From positions 21,224,527 through 21,288,526 of the forward strand of contig JBBMOA010000017.1 in assembly GCA_037954235.1 (NCBI GenBank): 64,000 nt of DNA. Direction: 5' to 3'. Shown here piece by piece: positions 11,561 to 22,368 of this stretch. Every line of letters begins with the position of its first letter. Positions within the stretch are counted from its first letter, which is position 1. Position numbers and translations under genes: made by a program. The notes beneath the pieces are model-generated. The model ran no database searches, had not been told where the DNA came from, and saw nothing but the letters and a program-made list of their open reading frames with translations. This stretch comes from Aulostomus chinensis. Taxonomy: Eukaryota > Chordata > Actinopteri > Syngnathiformes > Aulostomidae.

Positions 11561-12225
11561 GATAATATAAATAAAAAAAATATGAAATTAGAAAAAAACA
11601 AACAGTAACATCAATATATTTACATAAAGAAGGAAAAACAAAATATTTTAAAGGGAAGATTGTTTTTGTGTAAAAAGGGGGGGGGGGTTAAAGGGTCACG
11701 TGACCGCACCGGTTTACTTCCATTTGTGCGTCCACAGAATGAGACGACACACCTTGTCACGTGACCACGCCTCTATTGATTGCTGTTATGACCATCCTGT
11801 GTCTGGGTATATCAACAAAAACATCGGGAAAATGCCCCTCCCCCTTTTTTTGCTGCAAAAAACAATATTTTTCCAATAAACAAACAATATAAAAAAAAAC
11901 TATCAAAATGATCCGTCCCGTCATCAAAATGATGGGGGGGTGGGGGGGGGGGGGAGGACCTCTGCCCCCCCAACTAGGACTAGAATGCACGATCCCGCTG
12001 CCCGCCGCGAAAATCGACTCGACAGCGTCCCTCTCCCCCCTCCCGTGTGTGAGTGAGACGGTCCACACCTGAGCAGGTCGGGTCCTCGAAGGAGAGGGAC
12101 AGGCCAACAACTCCACCCCCCTTCCACTCCCCTCCGCCCCGCTGAGATTCTCCGCCGTGAGCTTCATCCAAAGCCTGTTCCTCCTTCCTCCGACACAGAG
12201 CCGCAGCGCCAGCGCCGAAAAAACT
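11561..12225 (+). other. Spacer, G-rich tracts and probable gjb4 noncoding first exon
   Basis: The left part is A-rich and G-tract-rich (G runs at 11677-11687 and 11942-11954). The right part (about 11960-12225) is GC-rich. It ends in a strong donor (ACT|GTAAGT, donor at 12226) that pairs with the acceptor tcatcagcag ending at 13197. This is the usual connexin arrangement of a noncoding exon 1 plus one coding exon. The transcription start is not resolved. Confidence 0.45.
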
Positions 12226-12560
12226 GTAAGTACCCGCTTTCAAATGTGTGATAATAAATCGGCACGGTGACGAAACTTCGATTTGGATTTAGGGCGTTTT
12301 TAGTTTTGAACCTGACAAGTTCGAAGAAGTGTTAAAAAAAAGGAAAAAAATAGACAGTTGAAGGCGCTTAGCCAGATGTTGGGAAGTGATCCGCGACACT
12401 TCAGCAAACCAGAAACAAACTTTTAAGAGCCGAACGAGTCATAAGAAAGATCGAAGGCACTCCCAGTTCATTCATGCTTAGCTGTACAGGGATCAAGTCC
12501 GGGCTAACCGACCTACGGAGCCCTGGTGTGGCCGTGGGGGTGGAGGTAGGAGAGATCTTG

Positions 12561-12890
12561 TGGCCACTTGACTTCATTTGTCCCCTCATTTTCATAATTT
12601 TGAGGCCAGGAAATTTGGCTTCTCCTTCAATTTCATTATTTTGAAGCCAAAAGATTTAACCTGTTCCTTCAATTTAGTTATTTTAAGGCCACGCACTATA
12701 AATTGATCTGTTCATTTAGTGATTCTGAGGCCACGAGATACAGCTTTTGCTTCATTTTCAGTATTTTGAGGTTTTAAGACTAAACATGTTTCCTCAATTT
12801 TGTTATTTGGAGGTCATTACGTAAAACCTTGCTCCTCCGATTTTGTTGTGGTGAAGCTACAAGATTGAACTTGTTCCCACAAAGGAACTA
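12561..12890. repeat. Degenerate minisatellite, about 42-bp unit, 8 copies
   Basis: The unit centres on TGAGGCCA followed by an ATTT-rich arm and CCTTCAATTT. The GGCC-like core recurs at about 12562, 12604, 12645, 12687, 12729, 12770, 12812 and 12855, a spacing of 41-43 bp. Copies are well diverged. It lies in the inferred gjb4 intron 1. Two further related TATGGCCTC copies lie near 12902 and 12978. Confidence 0.75.
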
Positions 12891-13218
12891 CTTATGATTA
12901 TTATGGCCTCGAAATGATTGAACTGAGAGAACAAGATTGATCTTGTGGACTGCAAAGACTTATTTATTTATTATTGTATGGCCTCAGAAGAACTGAATTG
13001 AGTGAACAATTTTAAACCTTATGGACACAATCATTTTTCTCCACTCTCATTCTTCTCTTTTTTGGCCGCATCTGGGCTCCGTACATTTCTGTGAGTTGTG
13101 TCTCCTGGGTCTCAGGCTGGTGGATACCTGAGACTACTAGTCTGTGACATTCCAGCTGAAACGTTTTTTTTGTTTTTTTTTCGTCTTTCATCAGCAGGAA
13201 GTGTGACCGAACGTTGAC

Positions 13219-14010
13219 ATGAATTGGGCGTTCCTCCAGGGCCTCCTCAGCGGGGTGAACAAGTACTCCACTGCCTTCGGCCGAGTGTGGCTCTCCATCG
13301 TTTTCCTCTTCAGGGTGATGGTGTTTGTGGTGGCAGCAGAGAAAGTTTGGGGTGACGAGCAGAAAGACTTCAAATGCAACACAATTCAGCCTGGCTGCCA
13401 CAACGTCTGCTTTGATCACTTCTTCCCCGTGTCCCACATCCGGCTGTGGGCGCTGCAGCTCATCTTCGTCACCTGTCCCTCCCTCCTGGTGGTCATGCAT
13501 GTGGCCTACAGGGAGGACAGGGAACGCAAAAACCGCCTCAAATACGGCGAGAACTGCCGGCGTCTTTACAAGGACACCGGAAAGAAGCGCGGAGGTCTGT
13601 GGTGGACCTACGTCCTCACGCTGGTCTTTAAAATAGGTGTAGACGCCACGTTTGTCTACCTCCTCTACCACATCTACGAGGGCTACGACTACCCGTCACT
13701 CCTCAAGTGTGAGCAGAAGCCCTGTCCCAACAAGGTCGACTGCTTCATCGCCCGGCCCACGGAGAAGAGGATCTTCACCATCTTCATGGTGGTAACCAGC
13801 CTGGCCTGCATCCTGCTCTCTTTTTTTGAAATCCTCTACTTGGTCGGCAAACGCTGCCGGGAGATTTTCATGGCGGTCCATCACTCTCACCACATCATGA
13901 CCAACAAACTGTCCAGCGGAAGCAACTTGATGGAGTCAAACTCTCTAAAGACGACCGGAAAAAACATGCCTGAAACACCCGCTCCGGCGTACAGCGTCGC
14001 CATATCTTGA
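13219..14010 (+). CDS. gjb4: Connexin, GJB4-like (beta-type gap junction protein)
   Basis: A four-pass membrane protein of 263 residues in a single coding exon; connexins assemble as hexameric hemichannels that dock between cells. The connexin signature is complete. Extracellular loop 1 has C53, C60 and C64 (C-x6-C-x3-C); loop 2 has C164, C169 and C175 (C-x4-C-x5-C). Membrane segments are at about 20-42, 74-96, 128-150 and 185-208. The N-terminus MNWAFLQGLLSGVNKYS and the VGKRCREIF after TM4 match GJB4 (Cx30.3) as I remember it, better than GJB3 or GJB5. The cytoplasmic tail is short and ends PAYSVAIS. The start follows a splice acceptor by 21 bp. A gjb3-like gene lies about 5 kb downstream in the same orientation, as in the mammalian GJB5-GJB4-GJB3 cluster. 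Fish genes of this group often carry size-based cx names. Confidence 0.93.
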   Translation: MNWAFLQGLLSGVNKYSTAFGRVWLSIVFLFRVMVFVVAAEKVWGDEQKDFKCNTIQPGCHNVCFDHFFPVSHIRLWALQLIFVTCPSLLVVMHVAYREDRERKNRLKYGENCRRLYKDTGKKRGGLWWTYVLTLVFKIGVDATFVYLLYHIYEGYDYPSLLKCEQKPCPNKVDCFIARPTEKRIFTIFMVVTSLACILLSFFEILYLVGKRCREIFMAVHHSHHIMTNKLSSGSNLMESNSLKTTGKNMPETPAPAYSVAIS

Positions 14011-15028
14011 GAGAGAGAAAGTGAAGCGTCTGTTCAGACTTTGCAGCCATGTCCTCCAAAGACTCATCTGCAGGCCTGTTGAGTTTGCTCAAAAACTGAA
14101 CTGCAGCGGAAGGCACTTTTTTCTCTCGCGGAGGATTTGAGATTGAAGGCGGCCAAACAATCCTGACTAAAACATTCAGCTCGCCATGTGATGTGTCACT
14201 TATCTGGAATTTGCTTCTTGTTGAGTACTCACAGATGAAATCCCTGCGTGGAAAAACGGCAAGTTTATGCAGCGCGGCATCAGATTTAGCCTTGAGGTCA
14301 ATGGCATGACTCATGGCGGGGTTTGGAGGGCACGGTTTAACTAAAACATGTGGTTATCTGTGTCAGAATTTCCTTCTGCTGACTGCCAAACCTCAGGGTG
14401 TTTTCACCAAAACTGCCGTCACTCAAATGTACATGTGTGTGTGGCCTGGACAGCTTATCTGATTGTTCCCTTTGTGAATGCTGAATGTAATTTATCAACA
14501 GGTTGCTGTTGTGTATGTTTTTGTTTGGTTTCTGCATTGATGGGGCAGCGTGCCCCCAAATATGTTAATATTATTCATTAAAGATACCTGTTTTCAAACG
14601 AGTCCATCCTATATTGCATGTGGAAGCATAGAGGAACTATACCAGCATAATGTCGCTGGTAATTACCTCTATCTTTTTCCATGTGTTTCCCTCCTCGGCG
14701 TTTCGAGTTGCTGTGTTGCTAGGAGCAGCGCCCTCACTGTTTGGGGCCGCGCGGTACTTTGAGTAGGGAAGAGGAGGAGTCACCCTCCCCTCAACTTGAT
14801 TCATCCTGGCTGACGTGTCGGTCCACCCATCGCAGGAATCTGTCGGCCCATGTACGGCCTCTGAATAGATGATTGCTGTATTTACACTGCAGTAAATGTA
14901 GTCGAGTACAAGAGGTTGTGTGACAAAAAGGCAGGAGCTGTGCTGCCACCTCAGTACCATGGAAGTGAATACTGTTGTGCTGCCACCTCAGTACCATGGA
15001 AGTGAATACTGTTGTGCTGCCCAAAACA
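14011..15028 (+). other. gjb4: gjb4 3'UTR
   Basis: There is no further coding potential after the stop. ATTAAA occurs near 14576 and AATAAA at 15029, so the mRNA may end at either place. A perfect 37-bp tandem duplication lies near its end. Confidence 0.5.
14941..15021. repeat. Perfect 37-bp tandem duplication (2.2 copies)
   Basis: The 37-bp unit beginning tgctgccacctcagtaccat occupies 14941-14977 and is repeated without mismatch at 14978-15014. A 7-bp partial third copy follows. Identity implies a recent duplication. Confidence 0.92.
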
Positions 15029-15034
15029 AATAAA
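15029..15034 (+). terminator. Candidate gjb4 polyadenylation signal
   Basis: AATAAA lies about 1.02 kb after the gjb4 stop. ATTAAA near 14576 is an alternative. Confidence 0.45.
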
Positions 15035-18000
15035 GAGAGCTCAGGAAATTGAGTTCGTGAATGCTTTCATCAACATCTACTTCCGCTCCAGTGGGAACTA
15101 CAAGGATACAAGGGAGGCTGATTCAGGAAAGACAAGTTTATGGCAGGGCTGGGACAAGAACAGGAGGAAAATCTGCTTCCATTTAGATCCTGTCAGACTT
15201 ATTCGTCAACAGGATTTATGCTCTCTAAAATATTGTACCCTCTGTACACGAGCGAGCTTCAGTTCTGTTTGTTCTCTTGTTTACTCAAACCACAACTTGG
15301 GTGGATCTTGAAACGCGTTGACAGCCCGACTCATTAGGAGACCCTCCCAGCTCTTCTCTGATATTATCGCTCCTCTTCACCCGGCTTTCTCCACTTCGTG
15401 CTCTTCCTCCCACAGCACCCACAGTGTTGTTTGTTCCGTCTGTGTACGTTCATCCTGTCGGGACTTGCATCTGGCAGAGGTTGAGTCACGGGGTTTACAT
15501 TCCTCCAGGTGTGTCCCAGCAGACTGCCTGGACCAGTTTTCATCTGGGGCCAACGAGTAACGTCTTCAGGACTCCTCCTGTTTCGCATCCAAATATTTGT
15601 CTCCTCAGTCGCCCGAGATGTGCGTGTAAAGTGACGTGATATTCACAAACGTCTCTGCTGTAACCGACTTTCCAACACATGATACTTCTGACAATATTCT
15701 GCGAGTTTTACCTCAAAGCTGCAAGACTTTGAGGTGAAGTGTTTGACACATTCTTTTATTTTGTGTATTTGCCAAAAGGGGAAAATGTGCTCCAAAGATT
15801 TCAAAAACTTCCATTTATATTTGTGTCTACACCCCAAAAAAAATTTTTTTGGGCCACATCTCAAAATATGAGTATGATATTTTGTGACATATGAGAAGAA
15901 CAGGTAAAATAGACTTATGAAGAAGTTTTATTTTTAATTTTTTTTTTTTTAAATCCGTCTCATGTCAACAATTTCATCACATCCCTGGAGGTTAGAGGTA
16001 CAACTCGATGATGCTCAAGGAGAACGCTTCATCGTCGTCTCTGACGTATGCCGCATTTGCCGGCCTGAGGGATACAGCAAGACATTTTGCGTGATGTTGA
16101 AATTACATGACCAGACTTGAACTGAGAGCAGTGACATCAGAGCAAGTCATTTGTGTGCAATAGAATATGAAAGAAGACACCTGTAAGTAAGCATGGGCAA
16201 GCCCTGGAACAGTTATGGCAAGAAGAACATGCCAGCTTTCCAGGAAATACAAGTACTGTCTATCCCCTCTGGAGCCAGACAAGAAGACTGATTCCATTCT
16301 CCTGTCTGTGCATGCATGAAGGAGCTTGAACCCTAAAACAATGGCTGACCACTAGTTAGTGCAAAGAATGAAAGTGGGAGGGCAGGTTAGCATACCTCTG
16401 TCAAATGTGATCAAATACACATTTCTCCAAAACAATCTTCGTCTGCCCTAATAGAACTAGGTCTGTGCATAATATTCGCGATGAAAATACTATTTCAAAT
16501 TACAATAAACTGTAATTTTAGAACCAGACAGTGGGAACTATATTCTCCAGGATGCAGTGATTTAATGCAGCACCTCAAAACTTTGGCTAACTCAATATTT
16601 GACGACTGGAAGAGCAACTGCTGCTAATTATCATGGCTGACTTAATAAGAGTAGATAAGAGTATGATAACTTCGAAACAAACCAAGATCCTGAACCTTAT
16701 CTATCTGATATGTGACAGAGTTATGCTAGCAGTTCCCATCCGCTGCCATTCATTATGCTAAGCTAACTAGCAGCCCAAATGTAATCCCTTGATTACATTT
16801 GGATTGTGGATAAACACGAGTTGAACAAAGTCAGTGGAAAGAAAAGATTTAAGAAGCTAATATTAAATATTGATGACTGTTCTAAGTTTGTAAGCTAAAC
16901 AAATACTTTGGTGTCTCTTATTAGTTCCCAGTTAACATTATTTGTTTAGTTTTCATTCTCAGTTATAAGCTAATGTTATCTTTTAATATTATTCATTATT
17001 ATTCTTAGTTCTAAGGTAACCTTTTCTCTTGGTTATTGTTCTTAGGTATAAGCTAACCTTTTCTTTTGGTTATTGTTCTTTGGTATAAGCTAACGTTATC
17101 GTTTAGTTATCGTTCTTACTTCTAAGCTAACATTATCTTCTGGTTAGCGCTCTTGGTTATAAGCTAATGCTATTTTACGGTGCCCATTCCTCGTTTTAAA
17201 TTAACATCTTCTTTTGGTGTTTGCCCTTAGTTTTATTGTTCATTAACACACCTTTATTTCTCCTTCAAAAGCCAGTACAGTTGAATATTTGAGGCAGACT
17301 TTTCTGTTGTCGTCCCCTTGTGACAAAACAGGATAATCGGTCAGTGGCTCCCCAGGGATTTGGGGTTTTAGACTTTTAAGCATCCAGAGAATTCGCCTGG
17401 ATATGCTGCTTCTAATCAGCTGTCTCCCTTACAGAGCTTTATGTACAGAAACAAAAGTAAGTTGATGGTGGACGACGGTACAGAGGAGTCAAACGTTTGT
17501 AGTATAACAATGAACTTGGGAGCTCTGGGAGCCCATGAATTGCAACGATGTTATCTGAGAAGCGCTATGAAAGGGAAGGAGCAAACACGATAGCTGGAAC
17601 ATTTTGTGGTATTACGTGACTTTAAAACAAACCATGAAAACTATGAAGGAACAGGGAAGTGAAACACCTAAGAAAACTCAAAATGAAGCAACTATATGTC
17701 TCATTTGAATGAAAATGACTTCCTTATCCACCATTTTCATCGCCCCCCATACTTCACCCTCAGTATTGCCTTACGCTCACCACTCCAACAAGTTTTGGAA
17801 GCTTCTTAATGAACAGACTGAAGGAATGCACACCTACATTCACCTTAGGGTGTGTCCCGTGGGTATACTGAAGCACTCACACAGGTTAGGACAAGAGGAC
17901 AGAATTGTTCCTGGTAACAGGGAACAAAATAATAAACACAAGCGTATTTCCCACCAAACTACGTTTTAATAAGCATAAAACAAACCTTTAATAAGTCTTA

Positions 18001-18039
18001 TGGAGTGTGTGGAGGTGTTGTCACAGGGACTCCTGGTTA

Positions 18040-18040
<1 letters not shown>
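15035..18040. other. gjb4-gjb3 intergenic region
   Basis: No gene is recognised. It contains an A8/T7 palindrome near 15834-15853, AGCTAA-rich sequence, and a degenerate minisatellite at about 16961-17190. All open frames are short and featureless. Confidence 0.5.
16961..17190. repeat. Degenerate minisatellite, about 37-bp unit, 6 copies
   Basis: The motif TATAAGCTAAC, followed by a TTATC-rich arm and GGTTATTGTTCTT, recurs with starts at about 16961, 17007, 17044, 17081, 17118 and 17154. The spacing is 36-37 bp after a first 46-bp interval. Copies differ at several positions. Confidence 0.75.

Positions 18041-18101
<61 letters not shown>
18041..18101. repeat. (CA)n microsatellite
   Basis: About 30 uninterrupted CA units. 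A second block of (TG)n then (AG)n lies at 18177-18217. Both sit just upstream of the probable gjb3 first exon. Confidence 0.95.
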
Positions 18102-18104
<3 letters not shown>

Positions 18105-18177
18105 CTTGGCCCACTAAAGCTGCAAATGAGCATGTCTCCAACACTTTTCATCTTCGGGACTCTGTAAAGAATAAAGA

Positions 18178-18216
<39 letters not shown>

Positions 18217-18299
18217 GGAGTGAGAGGGAGAAGAGGAACCGAGGTGAGGGAGGGAGCGAGGGAGGAAAAGAGCTCACACATCTGGGCAGCTCCAGTTTT

Positions 18300-18478
18300 T
18301 CGTCTGTAACCACACCCACAAGCGCATTTCTCTAGTCCGCCGCGCTCCTTTACCTGTCGAGAGGAGCCGAACCTAATGCGTTGAAGGAGTAAATCGACAT
18401 TAAATGTATCGTGAAAGAAGTTGGAAACGTATTTACCGGTTTTCTTTTGGACTTGAAATCGATTAAGTCGTCTTCTGG
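18300..18478 (+). other. gjb3: Probable noncoding first exon of gjb3 (3' edge supported)
   Basis: A strong donor follows 18478 (TTCTG|GTAAGTTG). The matching acceptor, cacgtccag, ends at 19025, 68 bp before the gjb3 ATG. The left edge is a guess. Connexin genes commonly have this two-exon structure. Confidence 0.45.
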
Positions 18479-19093
18479 TAAGTTGAACTGTCCTTCTAAT
18501 GCGCCTTGGATGTTCTGTCCGCGGTGTGGCTAAATGGAAACGCGTCTTTTCATATGTTCCGTGTTCATCTCCTTAACTTTTAATGTTTTTTTTTTTAAAC
18601 CGTCGTTTATTGTGGTCAAATGCTGGTAGAGAGCCAAACATACCAGAACAGTGACAAGCAAGCAACGCAGGGCCTGTGCGTGAGAGGCTGGCCTGTGATA
18701 GAGGCTTTTTACACATTAAAATGTCCCCTCAATTCACGTGTACTTTTATCTTATAAAATAAATATTAGCTCAAAAGTAGGGAATTGTCCTATTCACTTGT
18801 GTGTGACTGAAGTCTGTGTTATTGTTAGCCTCTCAAGCAGGGTTGATATATGAGACTTGTGTGAGTTGTTTTTACTTGAAGTCAACTCTGGAGGATAAAT
18901 GACTGATTTAAGAGTGTGAAGTTATGAGGAATTCAAGTCACCTGATGTCGCTTGGACCTTCTCCCTCATGTTCACACCAAGCCAATGCGAGCATGTTTAT
19001 TCATTCTTTATTCTGTCACGTCCAGGTTTCAGTGAGAGCCCCAACCGGTAAGGAACGACTTCCAGAGGACACATTTGACAGACAGCCAAGGAC

Positions 19094-19948
19094 ATGGACT
19101 GGAAGACCTTCCAAGCCCTCCTCAGTGGGGTCAATAAATACTCCACGGCGTTTGGGCGCATATGGCTCTCCGTGGTGTTTGTGTTCAGGGTGATGGTGTA
19201 CGTGGTGGCGGCTGAGCGAGTGTGGGGGGACGAGCAGAAGGACTTTGACTGTAACACCAAGCAGCCTGGCTGTGCCAACGTCTGCTACGACTATTACTTC
19301 CCCATTTCCCACATCCGCCTGTGGGCACTGCAGCTGATCTTTATTACCTGTCCATCCTTCATGGTGGTTATGCATGTGGCCTACCGCGATGACCGGGAGC
19401 GCAAGTACAGAGCCAAGCACGGCGAAAACGCCAAGCTGTACAACAACACGGGTAAGAAACATGGCGGCTTATGGTGGACCTATCTGATAAGCCTCTTTGT
19501 GAAGACAGGCATCGAGGTGGCCTTCCTCTACCTGCTGCACTACGTGTACGACAGCTTCTACCTGCCGAGGCTGGTCAAGTGTGAGGTGGCACCTTGCCCC
19601 AACGTAGTGGATTGCTACATAGGCCACCCCACCGAGAAGAAGGTCTTCACCTACTTCATGGTCGGAGCGTCCGCCCTCTGCATCATCCTCAACATCTGTG
19701 AGATCATTTATCTGATCTCAAAGCGAATTGTGCGGATTGCGAACAAGATGAAGAGGCGGAATCGCACCGTGGTTGTGCGCGAGGACGACGACGACGCCTT
19801 CAACCACTGCAACCTGTCTTCATCCAAGCAGGACCTGAAGGAGAAGCCTCCATCCTTCAAGAGCGCGTACAAGTCTGCCTACAGACCGTCCGGACTCAAG
19901 CTTGAGGAAAAGATTCGGGCCTCTGCGCCAAATTTGTCGATTGCATAA
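19094..19948 (+). CDS. gjb3: Connexin, GJB3-like (beta-type gap junction protein)
   Basis: A four-pass gap-junction subunit of 284 residues in one coding exon. Loop cysteines are intact: C53, C60, C64 and C163, C168, C174. The N-terminus MDWKTFQALLSGVNKYSTAF, the block DFDCNTKQPGC, and the end ASAPNLSIA resemble human GJB3 (Cx31), which ends in a related ASAPNL motif as I recall. The cytoplasmic tail after about residue 212 is basic, then carries an acidic REDDDDAF stretch and a serine-rich region. It shares roughly two thirds of its residues over the membrane core with the gjb4-like neighbour, consistent with an old tandem duplication. Fish databases may list it under a cx35-type name. The inferred noncoding exon ends at 18478. 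Confidence 0.94.
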   Translation: MDWKTFQALLSGVNKYSTAFGRIWLSVVFVFRVMVYVVAAERVWGDEQKDFDCNTKQPGCANVCYDYYFPISHIRLWALQLIFITCPSFMVVMHVAYRDDRERKYRAKHGENAKLYNNTGKKHGGLWWTYLISLFVKTGIEVAFLYLLHYVYDSFYLPRLVKCEVAPCPNVVDCYIGHPTEKKVFTYFMVGASALCIILNICEIIYLISKRIVRIANKMKRRNRTVVVREDDDDAFNHCNLSSSKQDLKEKPPSFKSAYKSAYRPSGLKLEEKIRASAPNLSIA

Positions 19949-20782
19949 TGAGCAAAAAAACAAAACACAACAACAACAGAAATCAGACTGAACATGAGAA
20001 AATCAGCAACGCAGGCCGACTCTGAACTATGAGCGAGTATGTGTCAGACCCTGGAAACTGAGTCATCAGCACTGGATTCATCCTGTGGGTCCCCGTGTCC
20101 ACACCTACAACTCTTAGGTTTCCAAGTCAACATCCTCAATATTTACAAGTCAGCGAGAGGCGAATTGATTTCTTCATCATATGTTGGTTTCTTTTGGAAC
20201 ACAGTAAAGGTCTTTGTGCCTCGTCGCCCCCTCACCCATATCAGAACATTCCACTAATATTTCTCTGCCTTTCTTGTCATTGGATGTTTGACACAGGAGG
20301 GGATGGAAAGAAACACTCAGCGGGGACACACCTGGCGGAGGTATTACCCCTCCCTACCTGTGTCTACAGGGAACTCTGTCCTCACTTGTACATTTCAGTG
20401 ATCGCTTTTATTTAAAGGGAAATCATCATCATATCTTCGCATTTTGATGACCCGCCCCCCCTTTAAACAGGACCTGAGTCGATCCAGAATGTCAAGCATT
20501 GGAGAGGACACAGTAATGTCTGGGTAAAACTTGAAGGTGTACAAACTGGCCTAAAAAAAAAAAAAAGTTTTATTGTGTATATTTGCTCAGATCCAGTGGA
20601 TTACAGTGATTAAGTGCGGATCATTGATCTGTTTCTTCAGCAGGCATATACACTTGGTCTCGTGCTGCATGCAGACAAAGTAAATCGCCAGTGTTTTGAC
20701 GCGCTTGTACACAGCGTCTCCTCAGCCAGGACAGCTGTTGATTTAAATCAGACCAAAGGAATGCTGCTGTTTAATTCAGTGT

Positions 20783-20813
<31 letters not shown>

Positions 20814-21534
20814 CCAGCTACACAGCAGCAGGGCGCTGGACTATCAGATCATTCATTGAATTATCACGTTGTTTGCAGTCACTCATCCTCCTCAGTGGAA
20901 ATGTCAGGTGTATTTTACTGCACTATTTGTTTATAAATGTAATTTTTTATATATATTAAAAATTAAATTTATTGCACTTATGATTACGGGATACTTTTTG
21001 ACACCGATCTCAAATGTGGTCCATTAAGAAAAGCTTTACATGCGGTAACTAATCGCCCTGAATGACGTACGAATGAATTTTCCACTGCTGCTGACTCATG
21101 ATTACGATTCCTCTACTCGCAATCCCTCGACCAATAGACTAACTGGTGTCTGCTCATGTGAACTAGCTAGCGAATCATCATGACACGGCGTTTCTGTGAC
21201 ACCACGCTGTAGGTTTAGGATTGTTGGGAGTGCGGAGGCTGCGGTGAAGAATCTCAGTCCACTGGTCAGACTTGTCAGTCAGGTTCCTCCAAGGTGCAGC
21301 AAACAAAGACAATTTTATTTATCCTGCATCTTCCTCGAGAAACGGAAAAATGAACTTTTAAAAATAAAAAAGGGGCAAGTCTTACTTTAACTTCCTTGTG
21401 GGATCGGTGCTTGCTCCAAATCAGTTTTTACCCAATTTTCAGAGCTCTAAACACAGCAGCCTGCAGTCTTTTAAATTCCGTTCGTTCCCAGTAGATTCAT
21501 CACAAATTGTATGAGAAACGTAGTGAAATAAGTG
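19949..21534. other. gjb3 3'UTR and convergent spacer with hmgcl
   Basis: gjb3 (+) and hmgcl (-) are convergent here. A possible gjb3 poly(A) signal, ATTAAA, lies at 20955-20960. A (TG)n microsatellite occupies about 20779-20814. No other gene is seen. Confidence 0.5.
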
Positions 21535-21540
21535 TTTATT
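21535..21540 (-). terminator. Candidate hmgcl polyadenylation signal
   Basis: TTTATT on the plus strand reads AATAAA on the minus strand, about 830 bp beyond the hmgcl stop codon. Confidence 0.45.
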
Positions 21541-22368
21541 TTAAAAATTCACTATCCAGTTTGATATTTACATTCAGAAGGCATTTTGAAATAAATACGG
21601 AAATAAATTCTACACTTAAAGAACAACAAAAAAAGAAGAATCACATCCATCATTTCTTTCGCAAGCATGCACAATTCATAAAAGTCTGCTCCGACTGATT
21701 ACGTCCCGGGAAAGATCATTTCAGGACAGCGATCACGGCAAAAAGAGAGAGATACTAAAACACACGCAAATACCAGAGCCTTCTTCTTTAATAGTTTTGT
21801 TACGATTGTTAACGTCTCACCAAGAGGCTGTCAGTAAACCACACAGCACTTCTTGATAACGAGAGCAAGCCCGGAGCTTTGATTGTATTCCAGAGAAATG
21901 TTTTAGAACTGTGTGTGGATCGCCAGCGTGTCCAAATGTCCAGCCCAAGCTATGAAATAGAGTCTGGATCGGCGCCTTCATTCCGATCTGTGCATGAAGT
22001 CAAGTGATTCGGATTTTCTGGATGTGACATCCCGTCTCTTAACTTATTACTGATTCTGTCTTTGCGGACATCAACAGTATATTTATCCACCTCTGCTTGG
22101 ACATGGGTACAGGAAGAGTTTGCTCCATTATTCAGGGAGTGAAAACACCTGAACCAGAACCACTACAGGTATGGCCCAGACAGAGGCTGACTTAGATTAA
22201 GGCACTGTTCCAGCTGCGCTATCATACAGTGAATTTTAGAAACCCAGGGTTCAACTCTGACAGCATCATCTACATATCAAAGTAATATTCTCATATCAGT
22301 GGATGATGAATCAAGCTACAATTTCCATGGGAGGAACTGATGGTTTCAGGTGGGTGGTGAGGGTGCAG

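Noticed and set aside
13012..13671. Long minus-strand open frame (219 codons) opposite gjb4, and similar ones opposite gjb3 and insm1
   Set aside because: Antisense shadows of GC-rich coding exons; none shows recognisable motifs.
18041..18217. CA/TG and AG arrays considered as a CRISPR-like or regulatory array
   Set aside because: There are no spacers or palindromic direct repeats; these are ordinary microsatellites of a vertebrate genome.
17966..18319. Open frames of alternating Cys-Val or Thr-His residues at CA/TG repeats (also near 11206, 49196, 49860 and 61335)
   Set aside because: These are translations of dinucleotide repeats with no flanking coding signal.
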